A DNA stretch of 64,000 bases from NCBI GenBank assembly GCA_018716725.1, contig DVJP01000027.1:1-64000 (forward strand), in the 5' to 3' direction. Origin of the DNA: Candidatus Merdivicinus excrementipullorum. GTDB taxonomy: Bacteria > Bacillota > Clostridia > Oscillospirales > Ruminococcaceae. Below the pieces are notes generated by a model, which worked only from the letters and a program-made list of their open reading frames with translations, had not been told where the DNA came from and made no database searches. Made by a program: the position numbers and the translations under genes. Shown piece by piece: positions 18,255-29,100 of the stretch (its first letter is position 1; every line of letters begins with the position of its first letter).

Positions 18255-19205
18255 ATGAGCGTTGCGGTTAAAAAAAGGACCCGCACAAAAAGCGGTTCCT
18301 CTACAAGCTTGTGGAAGAAGATGAAAAAGCAGAAGATCCTGATCTTTATGATTATTCCTGCGTTTTTGATTGTTCTTGTCTTTAACTACTTTCCTATGTA
18401 TGGAATCCTAATGGCGTTTCAGGATTATAAAATGGCTTACGGCATATGGGGAAGCGAATGGATAGGATTGGAAAACTTCCGGACTTTTTTCTCGAATCCC
18501 CTTGCTGTAAGAACAATTAAAAATACAATCCTTTTGGGGCTTTATAGTTTTCTCTGGTCGTTTCCGGCTCCGATCATCCTGGCTCTGCTGATCAATGAGC
18601 TGGCCAATCAAAGGTTTAAAAAGATTGTACAAACTATTTCATACCTGCCCTATTTCCTGTCGACGGTAATTATTGTGGGGATGCTGAAAGATTTCTGCTC
18701 CGTCAACGGCGGCCTGTTTAACCAAATCATCACAGCCTTAGGCGGCAGCCCCATCAACTTCTTTTCCGAAAGCCAGTGGTTCCGGACTTTATATATTGGT
18801 TCCGGTATCTGGCAAGGCGTCGGCTGGGGTACTATCATTTACTTGGCGGCCCTGTCCGGGGTAGATGTGGAACTATATGAGGCGGCCACCATCGACGGCG
18901 CCAACCGTTTCCAGAAAATGTGGAATATCACCCTTCCGGCCATTCTGCCAACGGTGACGATCCTCATGATTATGAATGTCAGCGGTATCCTGGGTTCAGA
19001 TTTCCAGAAAGTTATGCTGATGTACAGCCCGAAAATCTACGATGTGGCGGACGTCATTGGAACCTATACCTACCGGGAAGGCATTGAAGGGGCCAGATAT
19101 TCCTATACAACGGCAGTTGGGCTGTTTACATCGGTTATTTCCCTGATCCTTCTTTCCATTACCAATTTTATCTGTAAAAAATTAACGGAAAACAGTCTGT
19201 GGTGA
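18255..19205 (+). CDS. ABC transporter permease, LplB/YteP type
   Basis: This 316-residue inner-membrane permease has about six transmembrane segments and the coupling-loop motif YEAATIDGANRFQ near residue 210. It belongs to the CUT1-like LplB/YteP group that imports oligosaccharides together with a YtcP-type permease and a large lipoprotein, with energy from a shared MsmX-like ATPase not encoded here. Three ATG codons lie in a row; I chose the third (18255) because it is eight bases from the GAGAGG site. It is the first gene of the long operon, and the next permease starts within a few bases. Confidence 0.93.
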   Translation: MSVAVKKRTRTKSGSSTSLWKKMKKQKILIFMIIPAFLIVLVFNYFPMYGILMAFQDYKMAYGIWGSEWIGLENFRTFFSNPLAVRTIKNTILLGLYSFLWSFPAPIILALLINELANQRFKKIVQTISYLPYFLSTVIIVGMLKDFCSVNGGLFNQIITALGGSPINFFSESQWFRTLYIGSGIWQGVGWGTIIYLAALSGVDVELYEAATIDGANRFQKMWNITLPAILPTVTILMIMNVSGILGSDFQKVMLMYSPKIYDVADVIGTYTYREGIEGARYSYTTAVGLFTSVISLILLSITNFICKKLTENSLW

Positions 19206-19215
19206 GGTGCTGAAT

Positions 19216-20106
19216 ATGGCGATTAAAAAAAGTACAGGCGACCGTGTGTTTGACATCTGCAATATCCTTTTCATGTGCCTGATCATGGTGATAATGCTGT
19301 ATCCCATGCTGAATGTTCTGGCAATTTCCTTAAGCAGTTCTGCTAAGGTAACGCAGGGCGTTATTACGTTTTATCCCCAGGAACTGAATTTTGAAGGCTA
19401 TAAATATATCCTGAAACAGGGGCAATTTTACACAGGGTTCCGGAATTCGGTGATTTACGCGGCCCTCAGCACAATTTTCACATTGCTGTTTACCTCTTTG
19501 GCGGCGTATTCCCTGGCCATTAAGGATTTCGTGTTCAAAAAAGCGTTTACAATCTTTCTGACCATTACCATGTTCATCGGAGGCGGCATGATCCCCACCT
19601 ATCTGCTGTACCGGGACCTGCATATGATCAACACCCTCTGGGTCATGACGGTTCCAGGGTGTGTTAGCGCTTACACGGTTTTTGTTTTCCGCACATTTTT
19701 CCAGGGGCTGCCCGGGGATTTGCGGGAATCCGCCTTCATCGACGGGGCCAACGATCTTTACATCTGCTTTAAAATCACCCTGCCTCTTTCCAAGCCGCTG
19801 CTGGCGACCTACGCTCTGTTTACCATCGTCGGCAGCTGGAACAGCTGGTTTAACGCGCTGCTTTACCTGCAGGATGAAGCCCGTTATCCGATTCAGATGT
19901 TCCTGCGGAAAATGGTAGTGGACGGCAATATCAGCAGTATGTATCAGGGGACCGAAATCGCGGCCATGCTGGCAAACGGTGCGGTAAACCCCCGGAATAT
20001 GCAGATGGCCGTAATTATCCTGACCATGTTTCCTATTCTCTGCATTTATCCCTTTGTTCAGAAATATTTTGTCAAAGGCGTTATGATCGGCGCTATTAAA
20101 GGCTGA
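19216..20106 (+). CDS. ABC transporter permease, YtcP type
   Basis: This 296-residue permease forms the second membrane subunit of the importer. It has about six hydrophobic segments, a long first extracytoplasmic loop and the coupling motif ESAFIDGANDLYIC near residue 180. The ATG at 19216 is six bases after the GAGGTG site; a GTG at 19207 lies inside that site and is less likely. It lies directly downstream of the LplB-type permease, and together they should form the translocation pore for a di- or oligosaccharide. Confidence 0.94.
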   Translation: MAIKKSTGDRVFDICNILFMCLIMVIMLYPMLNVLAISLSSSAKVTQGVITFYPQELNFEGYKYILKQGQFYTGFRNSVIYAALSTIFTLLFTSLAAYSLAIKDFVFKKAFTIFLTITMFIGGGMIPTYLLYRDLHMINTLWVMTVPGCVSAYTVFVFRTFFQGLPGDLRESAFIDGANDLYICFKITLPLSKPLLATYALFTIVGSWNSWFNALLYLQDEARYPIQMFLRKMVVDGNISSMYQGTEIAAMLANGAVNPRNMQMAVIILTMFPILCIYPFVQKYFVKGVMIGAIKG

Positions 20107-20120
20107 TTCTGCTGTTATGA

Positions 20121-20134
20121 AACGCGAACGCGTT
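20121..20134. promoter_or_regulatory. Perfect inverted repeat before the binding-protein gene
   Basis: AACGCG-AA-CGCGTT is a perfect 14-base palindrome in the short gap between the permease and solute-binding genes. It could be an operator or a small mRNA hairpin affecting the relative expression of the binding protein. No promoter hexamers surround it convincingly. Confidence 0.35.
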
Positions 20135-20165
20135 ATATAAATTTCATTATGAAAGGATGTTATCA

Positions 20166-21824
20166 ATGAAAAGAACTTTTTCGGCTATCCTCTGCGCAAT
20201 GCTTCTGATGGGAACCATGACCGCCTGCGGAGGCGGCGGGAATGAAAGCAGCGCCGCAGCCAACAATGGCGGGGATGGAACTTCAGCCAACGCAGAAGCG
20301 GAACTGCCGGAATCCATTGACGTCAGCGTCTATATGCCCATCTTCAACGAAACCCCTCCGGAAACCACTTTAGTTGGCCAGAAATGGACGGAGATGATGG
20401 AGGATTACCTGGGCGTCCAGCTGAACATTGACTGGCAGGAAGTCGCCTACAGCGATTATCTGCAAAAAATGTCCATCTATCTGGCAGCCGGCGACTGGGC
20501 GGACGTCTTTACCTATACCGGCACAGGCGTCACCAAAGACCAGCTGATGGAGTACGGACAGACGGGCATGGTGCTCTGTTTGGACGATTATGCGGATTAC
20601 ACCCCCAATCTGAATAAATACTACGGGGAAGGCAACAACAGGAAGAATACAGAATGTTCGGACGGGAAGGTCTATTTTATGCCCGGGCTTGGCATCAGCC
20701 CTTATACCGGCGGCGGGCAGTGCTGCTTTGCCATCCGCTGGGACGCTTATGAGGCCAACGGCATGGACGTCCCCCAGACCCTGGACGACGTTTATGAAGA
20801 CGCCAAGAAATTCAAGGAGCTGTACCCCAATTCCTACCCCGTCAGCACAACCAGGGACTTGCTGACCATGATGTATTCCCTCAATAATACCAGCAACCAG
20901 ATTTACTATGATGGGGAAAAATACGCCTACGGCCCCACAGACGGCGGCAAGTTAAAGGGAATCGTAGAGTGGCTGGCCAAGATGTACGCGGAAGGTCTGC
21001 TGGACCCGGAATACGCTACCCAAACCGGCGAAATGCTGTACGAGAAATGCCTGAATGACAAGGCGTTCATCTCTCCCTGGCTGTACGCCCTGGAAATCAC
21101 CGATAATATCAACGCCGCTTCCGGCGATGTAGAATGGGCGGAAATCCCCATGCCCACAGGAACCGAAGGGGATACCCCCTGGATTGTATGGCCTTTGAGA
21201 GAAGGAAACACTTTGGACGGCGGCACGGGAATTGCCATCAACGCCAAAACAGAGTATCCGGAACTGATGGTCAAAATGCTGGACTACCAGCTCTCCGATG
21301 AAATGATTGAGCTTTGCACCTGGGGCGTGGAAGGGGAAACCTTTACGCTGGATGAAAACGGGGAGCATCAGTATATTGAAGAAATCTCCAGCGCGGCCAA
21401 TCCTCAGACTGTTATGGCAGAATACGGCTTATACGGATCCATGGCCTGCCGTCCCGGCATCGCCTTTATGCCGGACAGTAAGGGAAACTATTTCCAAATT
21501 TTCCCCAAAATGCCTTCCTGGAACGGCACGGAATTAATCAATGTAAACTCCTGGGAATTCTTCACCATGATGCACGATGCCGGCATCAATGTGGCTGCAC
21601 CGGAAGCGCCTTCTATTTCCTTTACCGTAGATGAAAGCGCGCAGATGTCTGAAACTATGACAACCGTCAATACCTTCGTGGATGAGAACATCGCAAAATT
21701 CATTGCCGGCGAACGCCCCATGAGCGAATGGGATGCCTTTGTGGATGAAATCGCGGGCTACGGCGACTATCAGTCCATTTTGGATATGTACAATCAGAAA
21801 CTGGAAGAGTTTAACGCAGAGTAA
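20166..21824 (+). CDS. Extracellular solute-binding lipoprotein of the sugar ABC importer
   Basis: This 552-residue lipoprotein has a signal peptide with lipobox ending in MTAC, cleaved before Cys, followed by a Ser/Gly/Ala-rich linker and a large type-1 solute-binding fold of the LplA/YtcQ group (WTEMMEDYLGVQLN, then YLAAGDWADVFTYTG). It captures the oligosaccharide outside the cell and delivers it to the two permeases upstream. The start at 20166 is preceded by AAAGGA at proper spacing; the ATG at 20157 overlaps that site. A terminator-like hairpin follows, which may raise its transcript level relative to the enzymes downstream. Confidence 0.95.
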   Translation: MKRTFSAILCAMLLMGTMTACGGGGNESSAAANNGGDGTSANAEAELPESIDVSVYMPIFNETPPETTLVGQKWTEMMEDYLGVQLNIDWQEVAYSDYLQKMSIYLAAGDWADVFTYTGTGVTKDQLMEYGQTGMVLCLDDYADYTPNLNKYYGEGNNRKNTECSDGKVYFMPGLGISPYTGGGQCCFAIRWDAYEANGMDVPQTLDDVYEDAKKFKELYPNSYPVSTTRDLLTMMYSLNNTSNQIYYDGEKYAYGPTDGGKLKGIVEWLAKMYAEGLLDPEYATQTGEMLYEKCLNDKAFISPWLYALEITDNINAASGDVEWAEIPMPTGTEGDTPWIVWPLREGNTLDGGTGIAINAKTEYPELMVKMLDYQLSDEMIELCTWGVEGETFTLDENGEHQYIEEISSAANPQTVMAEYGLYGSMACRPGIAFMPDSKGNYFQIFPKMPSWNGTELINVNSWEFFTMMHDAGINVAAPEAPSISFTVDESAQMSETMTTVNTFVDENIAKFIAGERPMSEWDAFVDEIAGYGDYQSILDMYNQKLEEFNAE

Positions 21825-21841
21825 ATATCAAAATGAAAGCA

Positions 21842-21876
21842 GGGGAGTTGCACGCTGTGTGGCTCCCCGGTTTTTT
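21842..21876 (+). terminator. Attenuating terminator inside the operon
   Basis: GGGGAG and CTCCCC arms enclose a 15-base loop and are followed by GG and six T. The hairpin lies between the binding-protein stop and the AGGAGG of the next gene, so partial termination would favour transporter over enzyme expression. Confidence 0.65.
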
Positions 21877-21889
21877 AGGAGGAAACAAT

Positions 21890-24124
21890 ATGTATCAGCT
21901 TGAGGATTATCACGTGGTTTGGGACACGCCCGGCAAAGATCCGTCCGACTCTATGCCCACTGGCAATGGGGACATCGGCCTGAACGTTTGGACGGATCCT
22001 GCAGGGGACGTTCTGGTCTATCTGGGAAAAACCGACAGCTGGGACGAAAACGGGCGGCTATTAAAGGTTGGACGCCTTCGCCTTCACTTTGACCCCAGTC
22101 CTTTTTTCCAGCCGGAGAGTTTCCGGCAGGAACTGAGCCTCACAGAAAGCGCAGTTTATTTGGAAGCAAACGGTTTCCGGCTGAAAATCTGGGTGGACGC
22201 CAACCGACCGGCGGTTCATTTGGAAGGGACCGGCAAGCAGCCCTGCGAAGTTACCGCCAAACTGGAAATCTGGCGCACCGAACCGACGGAAATGCTGCTG
22301 GAAGATAAAAGAGACGGCAGGAAAAACGGGGGTTCGGAGGGTTCCCACAGCGAGTCGGGCCTGGTGCTGGCGGGCCTGCATCCTGTAATCCTGCCGGATA
22401 CCGTGGCGGACGACCCGGACAGCGTGATTTGGTACCACCGCAATGAAACGTCGATCTGGGCGGGAGAACTGAAGCACCAGGGCTTGGGGGGCTTTACGGA
22501 AACAGCCCAAGACCCGCTTTTAAACCTTACGTCAGGCGGAATCCTCTGGGCGGACCACTTTGAAAAACGGGACGGGACAACGCTTTACGCCCATGGAACC
22601 AGAGAATTCCATATCTGCGCGGCATTGCTTACAGCCCAGACAGACACGGCCGGTGAATGGCTGGAGAAAGCCAGGGAACTGGCGCGGCAAATCCGGCAAA
22701 CTCCCTTAGAACAGGCTTACGCCCAGCACCTGGGTTACTGGAAGGAATTTTGGAGCCGCAGTTATATCAAGCTGGAAGCGCCGGGGGAAGAGGGCGCAGA
22801 AGCGGAAACCATTACCCGGATGTGGCATTTGCAGCGGTACACCGTCGCCTGCGCCGGGCGGGGCGCTTTTCCTTTGAAGTTTAACGGCTCCATTTTCAAT
22901 GTGGACGGCAGCCATTCCGCTGAAAACCCCTATTGCGGGCAAAACTACAGCGCGGACTTCCGGGCCTGGGGCGGATGCTACTGGTTCCAGAACCAGCGGC
23001 AGATTTACTGGGCCATGCTGGCGTCGGGGGATTTTGAGTGCATGCTGCCATTCTTCCGGATGTATTGTAACGCGCTTCCCTTTTCCAAATATATGACAAA
23101 GAAATGGTTCGGGCATGAGGGGGCTTTTTTCCCGGAAACCATGTATTTCTGGGGCGGCTATAACCGGGCGGACTATGGGCTTACACCGGCGGAACAGCGG
23201 GAACGGCCTTCCGACGTAGAATCGGGGTATGTAAAGCGGTATTGGCAGGGAGGGCTGGAGCTTTCCTTTATGATGCTGGAATATTTCCATTATACCGGAA
23301 ATCAGGAAACCTTTTCAGAGCTGCTCTACCCGGTAATCCGGGAAGTGCTCGCCTTTTATGACCAGCATTATCCGGTGGGTGAGGACGGCAAAATGGACAT
23401 CGAACCCGCCCAGTGCCTGGAAACCATCTGGAACGCCAAAAACCCGCTTCCGGAAATCGCCGGGCTTCAGGCGGTGCTGGAGGCCCTGTTGGATATGCCG
23501 GGCGAATGCCTGGACGAAGCGGAAAAGAAGCGGCTGCGGACTCTCTTAGAGAAAGTCCCGCCGCTGAATATCGGCGTCAAAAACGGAAAACGCGTTATTT
23601 TATGCTGCGAAGAAGGGGAAACGGAAACCCACAATCAGGAGAACATTTCCATGTACGCGGTATTTCCCTACAAGCGGTACGGCCTGTTCCAAGAGGACTT
23701 GGAAACGGCGCGGGAAACCTTTGCCCAGCGGGACTTCGACACATATTACAGCTGCTGGCACAATAACAATGTGTTCGCGGCGTATCTGGGATTGCAAAAG
23801 GACGCCCGGAAAAACCTGGCCAAGCGGTACGTTCTGCACCACGGCTACCGTTTCCCAACATTTTATGTAGACGGCGACTGGGTACCCGACCATGACAACG
23901 GGAGCGTTGCCCAGCAGACTATCCAGGCCATGCTGGTTCAGTCGTACAGGGATTCCGTCCTCCTGTTCCCGGCTTTCCCAGAAAATTGGGACGCGGAATT
24001 TAAACTCTACACCGCTGAAGGCGTTAAGATTGAAGCGGCCCGCAAAGACGGGAGCGTCCAAATCCGAAATACCGCCCCCTCTGTCCCCGGAAAAGATATT
24101 GGCCAAATAGACATTGGAAAATAA
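21890..24124 (+). CDS. DUF5703 glycosidase-like protein, copy 1
   Basis: This 744-residue protein has an N-terminal beta-rich domain with the DUF5703 signature (SMPTGNGDIGLNVWTDPAGD, YLGKTDSWDENGRLLKVGR) and a C-terminal alpha/alpha toroid resembling GH95/GH65-type enzymes (WGGCYWFQNQRQIYW, then FSFMMLEYFHY-like helices). DUF5703 proteins occur in polysaccharide loci but no activity is assigned, as far as I know. There is no signal peptide, so it should act in the cytoplasm on imported sugar. The AGGAGG site fixes the ATG at 21890. A paralogue lies 5.5 kb downstream in the same operon. Confidence 0.88.
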   Translation: MYQLEDYHVVWDTPGKDPSDSMPTGNGDIGLNVWTDPAGDVLVYLGKTDSWDENGRLLKVGRLRLHFDPSPFFQPESFRQELSLTESAVYLEANGFRLKIWVDANRPAVHLEGTGKQPCEVTAKLEIWRTEPTEMLLEDKRDGRKNGGSEGSHSESGLVLAGLHPVILPDTVADDPDSVIWYHRNETSIWAGELKHQGLGGFTETAQDPLLNLTSGGILWADHFEKRDGTTLYAHGTREFHICAALLTAQTDTAGEWLEKARELARQIRQTPLEQAYAQHLGYWKEFWSRSYIKLEAPGEEGAEAETITRMWHLQRYTVACAGRGAFPLKFNGSIFNVDGSHSAENPYCGQNYSADFRAWGGCYWFQNQRQIYWAMLASGDFECMLPFFRMYCNALPFSKYMTKKWFGHEGAFFPETMYFWGGYNRADYGLTPAEQRERPSDVESGYVKRYWQGGLELSFMMLEYFHYTGNQETFSELLYPVIREVLAFYDQHYPVGEDGKMDIEPAQCLETIWNAKNPLPEIAGLQAVLEALLDMPGECLDEAEKKRLRTLLEKVPPLNIGVKNGKRVILCCEEGETETHNQENISMYAVFPYKRYGLFQEDLETARETFAQRDFDTYYSCWHNNNVFAAYLGLQKDARKNLAKRYVLHHGYRFPTFYVDGDWVPDHDNGSVAQQTIQAMLVQSYRDSVLLFPAFPENWDAEFKLYTAEGVKIEAARKDGSVQIRNTAPSVPGKDIGQIDIGK

Positions 24125-24160
24125 AAACTTATGTATTTCAATTGGTGAGGAGACTCTTTT

Positions 24161-26107
24161 ATGTTCAGAATATGCGCCGCAGACGGCACCCCTCTTACCT
24201 GGTCGCAGCAAAACGGCTTCTATGAAGCCGTTTTTGGGAATGATTCCACGGAAACTTACTTGCAGCTGGAATTCACTCCTGATTTTAATTTTGACGGCAG
24301 CGAATATGTATTGCTCCCGGCTTGCTGCTATGACGGCAACCGGTTTGACGTGCTGAAAAAGGATTACCCGCCTATGTTTACAGAGGAGGAAGCGCGGGTT
24401 GATATGCCGGTCACCATTACGGATGTTCCCCGCCTTCAAAAAGATGGCGCAGGGATTGTGGAAGTGACAACAGGCGATGTAAGCGTTCCCTGTATTGGGG
24501 TATATTTACGGAAACAGCGGAAGGGGATTCTGCTCTATACCATCCAGCAGATTGATGGGACAAACTTGGGCCTTGTCTATCAGCAGGGAAAGCTGATGCT
24601 GCGGTATCCCTTTTTCCGTGAACATGGGGCTTATCGCTGGCCGTTTATGGTAAAAAGCACGGATAAAGGCCGCGTTTTCCGCAAAGGGGAAACTGTCCGG
24701 ATTCCATGCCGTTACATGGAATTTGACTGCGGCAGCATGGAAGCATTTTTTGAAATGTTTTTCCGCAATCGAAAATGTATGGGCCTTCCGTGTGAACGGC
24801 CGGCAATTCTTCCGTTTCAAAAGCAATTTGAAATTCAGCGGGACAAATTCAATTACTGCAACTGGTATGGGCAGGGCGGCTTTTACGGACATGGGGCCAA
24901 AACCGACCGCCCCAAAGCCGTGTGGCAGCCAGGCTGGTGCGGCGGCGGAATGTCGTCTTATGCGCTGTTAAAGTTAGGGGGCGAACTGGAGCAAAAGCGG
25001 GCGCTGTCTACTTTAAGGCATATTTTCCATACCCAAAAAGACTGTGGATTTTTGGCAGAGGCGACTGACGGCGCGGGACAGGAAATATCCCGGGGATTCG
25101 GGCCGGAAGAAACCAAACACTGGCATCTGATCCGGGAAAGCGCGGACGTTCTGTATTTTATTTTTAAACATTTTGATGTGCTTAAGGAACGGAACATTGA
25201 AATCCCGGATGAATTTGAAGCCGGAGCCAAACGGCTTGCAGATGCCTTTTTGAAGCTTTGGAAGCGGTATGGGCAGTTCGGCCAATTTGTAGACCTGCGG
25301 ACGGGGGATATAATAGTAGGCGGGTCCACAGCCGGCGCAATTGCAGGCGCCGGGCTGTGCCGGGCGTATCAATATTTTGGAAATGAAGAATATCTGCGTA
25401 CGGCGGAAGCGGCCGGCAGCTTTTATTACAGCCGCGACGCCCAAAATGGATATACAACCGGCGGGCCTGGAGAAATTTTGCAAGGGCCGGACAGCGAAAG
25501 CTGCGCCGGCCTTCTGGAAACCCTGGTGACGCTTTATGAAACGACTCATGCGGACCATTGGCTGGAAAAAGCGAGGCATGCGGCGCACCTGTGCGCCAGC
25601 TGGACCGTTGCGTATAATTACGCTTTCCCGCCGCAGAGCGAATTTGCGCGCCTTAATATCAAATCTGTGGGGGCGGTATTCGCCAATGTGCAAAATAAAC
25701 ATGGCGGCCCTGGCATCTGCACCCTTTCCGGCAATAGCCTTTACCGGCTTTATCAGTATACCGGGGAACCGTTATACCGGGAGCTGTTTGAGGATATCGT
25801 CTTAACCGTAAGCCAGTATATGTCTACGGATGCGCGGCCGGTTTTCTCCTGGGACGTTCCAAAAGACGCCAGTTTATTAAGAGACGACGGTATCACAGCG
25901 CCTCGTGAACGCCTGCTGCCGGGATATATCTGCGAACGCGTAAACCTTTCCGATTGGGAAAGCGCGCGCTGCATCGGCGGGGTTTTTAACGGAAGCTGCT
26001 GGTGTGAAACGACCAACCTTTTGATCCTTGCGGAAAGCGCGCCGTTTGTGGACGAATCAAAAATTCAATGGATGGATGAGCGGAGTTATTTTGCTGATAT
26101 AGAATAA
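24161..26107 (+). CDS. Six-hairpin glycosidase-like protein
   Basis: This 648-residue protein is not one I can place in a named family. The N-terminal 240 residues are beta-rich; the rest reads as an (alpha/alpha)6 toroid, with repeated helix pairs and aromatic-rich loops (NWYGQGGFYGHG, PGWCGGGMSSYALL, GGSTAGAIAGAGLCRAYQYF, GGPGEILQGPDSESCAGLLE). This matches the six-hairpin glycosidase fold used by unsaturated glucuronyl hydrolases, epimerases and related enzymes. No signal peptide is present. It starts eight bases after GAGGAG and lies 36 bases after the DUF5703 gene, so it should act on the same imported substrate. It could be a hydrolase or a lyase. Confidence 0.8.
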   Translation: MFRICAADGTPLTWSQQNGFYEAVFGNDSTETYLQLEFTPDFNFDGSEYVLLPACCYDGNRFDVLKKDYPPMFTEEEARVDMPVTITDVPRLQKDGAGIVEVTTGDVSVPCIGVYLRKQRKGILLYTIQQIDGTNLGLVYQQGKLMLRYPFFREHGAYRWPFMVKSTDKGRVFRKGETVRIPCRYMEFDCGSMEAFFEMFFRNRKCMGLPCERPAILPFQKQFEIQRDKFNYCNWYGQGGFYGHGAKTDRPKAVWQPGWCGGGMSSYALLKLGGELEQKRALSTLRHIFHTQKDCGFLAEATDGAGQEISRGFGPEETKHWHLIRESADVLYFIFKHFDVLKERNIEIPDEFEAGAKRLADAFLKLWKRYGQFGQFVDLRTGDIIVGGSTAGAIAGAGLCRAYQYFGNEEYLRTAEAAGSFYYSRDAQNGYTTGGPGEILQGPDSESCAGLLETLVTLYETTHADHWLEKARHAAHLCASWTVAYNYAFPPQSEFARLNIKSVGAVFANVQNKHGGPGICTLSGNSLYRLYQYTGEPLYRELFEDIVLTVSQYMSTDARPVFSWDVPKDASLLRDDGITAPRERLLPGYICERVNLSDWESARCIGGVFNGSCWCETTNLLILAESAPFVDESKIQWMDERSYFADIE

Positions 26108-26143
26108 TTTATTTTTCAATACCACGCAGAAGGAGAAATAAGA

Positions 26144-29100
26144 ATGACCAGCAAAGAAATTGTGAAACGAGCAATTCACTTTGAGAATCCTCCCCGCATT
26201 CCCTATAACTATGATTCCAATCGCACGCCTGTTACCGGGAAAAATTATGGGGACGACTTTATTTGGTGCTTTTTGGACCCTGCCCCCGGCTTTAACGGAA
26301 AAAATGCGGATGGGGACCGTGTGGATGAATGGGGCAATGTATGGAAAAGCATGGGGGAAACCTTTGGGGAACCCATTTGTTTTGCATATAAGGGATTGAA
26401 AACATACGCCCATAAACCTCTCCCGGATTTTTTAAATCCTCTCCGCTATCAGTCGATGCGCCAAACAGCGGAAGAAAATAACGGGGAAAAATATCTGCTG
26501 GGAATGCTTCCCCACGGAATATTCCAGGTGATGATTGAATTATTCGGCTTTGAAGACTTTATGCTGCAGATTGCCGGGAATACGGATGAATTTCAAGCCT
26601 TTGCATCGAAACTGTGCGGCGACTGTATTGCCATAATCCGTAAAATGGCGGAATGCGGCATGGATGGCGTCATCCTTATCGAAGATATGGGATTGCAGGA
26701 TCGGATGATGATCAGTCCTCAAATGTGGAGAGATATTTATGTTCCACTGTATACCCGGATGTTTGCAGCCGCCCATGAATGCGGTCTGGAGGTGTTTTCC
26801 CATACCTGCGGCTATATTCTTGACATTTTGGATCTGTACGTCCAATGCGGCCTGGATGTAATTCAGCTGGATCAGCAGGATAACATGGGCTTGGAAACGT
26901 TAAGCGAACGCTTTCGGGGAAAGGTTTGTTTCTTCTGCCCCTTGGATATTCAAACAACTGTCAATTTTAGCAGGAAAGAAATTTTTGACCGGTGCGGCCA
27001 AATGGTACGGCTCCTTTCCACTGAAAAGGGCGGTTTTATGGCGAAGACCTACCCCCAGCCGGACGCTTTGCATATTACGCATGAATATATGCAGAATTTA
27101 GCGGACGGCTTTGCCATGGCGTCCTTCTGCCGCTGTACGGCCCCTATCCCGGAAGATGTTTCCGTTCAATTTGCGCCGCAAAAGCTGGTGTTAAAAGTTG
27201 GGGAGACTGTCCGCATCAGGCCCGCGGATACGGTATATCAGGACATCGTGTGGAAAACAGACGACGTCAACGGCGATGTCATTGAGATTGAGGACAGCTT
27301 TCTGAAAGCAGCGGGCGCGGGAAAGGCCAATGCCGTTATAATACCGGACGCGCATTCAAAAGCTGCTTATGCTTTTTCCGTGGAAGTTTTGGAACAGAAA
27401 AAGCGGCAGGAATTCCAGCTTGCCCTCAATTATGAAGAAGTCCGGCTCGATCTGCACAGCTTATACGATCTGCCCCTATATGTGCGGGCAGGATATTACA
27501 CGGAACCCAGCGATAGCGGGATTATAAGCTGGAAAAGCCTGCATCCGTCTGTTGCGGCTGTGGACGATTGCGGCCGGGTCCGTCCGGTCTCTGCTGGGGA
27601 GGCAACAATTGCCGCCGTACATGAGGATTTTCCGGAAAATCCGCTGTTTTGCAAAGTAACGGTATACGAAAATTGCGGCTGCGGGAAGTTTTACTATGTA
27701 TCCCCTTCTGGCAGCGACCATAACCCCGGCACAGAAAGGGAGCCGTTCCGCACTGTTCAAAAAGCGCGGGATACCATCCGCACCCTGAATTCCCTGCCCG
27801 ACGGAGGCGTTACCGTCATTTTGGAGGATGGGGAATATCCCCAAGACGAACCGATTCTGTTTACCCCCCAGGACAGCGGAACGGAGAAGGCCCCCATTGT
27901 TTACCGGGCGCGCCGCAGCGGCAAGGCAGTCATAACAGGAGGCAAGGCTATCACCGGCTGGAAAAAAGCAGGGCACGTGGAGGGGCTTGCCCCCGCCGCA
28001 CAAGGAAAAGTATATGCAGCCGACGTGGAAAAAGGCTGGCGGTTCCACGATCTGTATGTGAACGGTGAAAGGCAGCAAAATTCACGCTGCCATAATACAG
28101 ACGCCTGGCGCAGTTGGCCGGCGTTTTATGGCCGGGTCCAGACAGAACGGTGCAGCGCAGAGAAGGGCCTGTGCGTAGAATTTGAAGAAGGGGAGCTGGA
28201 CGGGCTGGAAGGCAGTACGGATGCTGAGATTATCCTGCTGCCCACACAGTATTGGAATATCATCGCGGAACTTCGGGATATTGACTCTGCCGGCAAAACC
28301 GCTTTTTTGCGCTCCAAAATCCCCGCTTTCGTCCGAAAATACGATTTTAACCGGGACGCAATGGGAGGAACCGGGGAAGGCTGGTATAATATTCTCAATA
28401 CGCTGAAGTATTTAGACGAACCGGGGGAATGGTGCATAGACAGTAAGGCCGGGAAAGTTTATTACTGGCCTAAAAATGAAGGGACCATTCATCAGGATAA
28501 AATCGTTGCGCCAAAGCCTTATGAACTCATACGGCTGCAAGGCGACGGAGTTGAAAATGGATTTCAGCGCCTAGTGGAATACCTGACTTTCGACGGGATT
28601 GCTTTCCAATATACGGACCGGATTTCGGAAGACCAGATCCCGGAGGGACGGCTGGTTCGAAACGCGGAAAACCCGGACGCCGCCGTCTATTTTGACGGGA
28701 CCGCGCACTGCCGCCTAATCAACAGCAGCATCTCACATTCAGGGAGTTTTGCGGTCACCGTCAGCCATTACGCGCAGCACAATGAAATCCTGCATAACCA
28801 ATTGAAGGATTTAGGTTCCGGCGGCGTGCAGTTTTTGGGGTATGGCGTTGGCACGGTGGACGTAAATCATCATAATATTGTTCAGTACAATTCTGTGGGC
28901 GGTATGGGGCGCGCCCCATACCAGCATGCGCCGGGCTTTGGCATTTTCGGTTCCGGAGAAAATACAATCGCCTATAACCATATCGTTGGGGCGCCCTATG
29001 CCGGTATTTCCATTGTCGGTACCTATTTTAAGGACGTCGATCCCGCCAATCCGAATCAATTTGCCTGTCCGGACGCTTATGGCAACAGCGCGCATCAATA

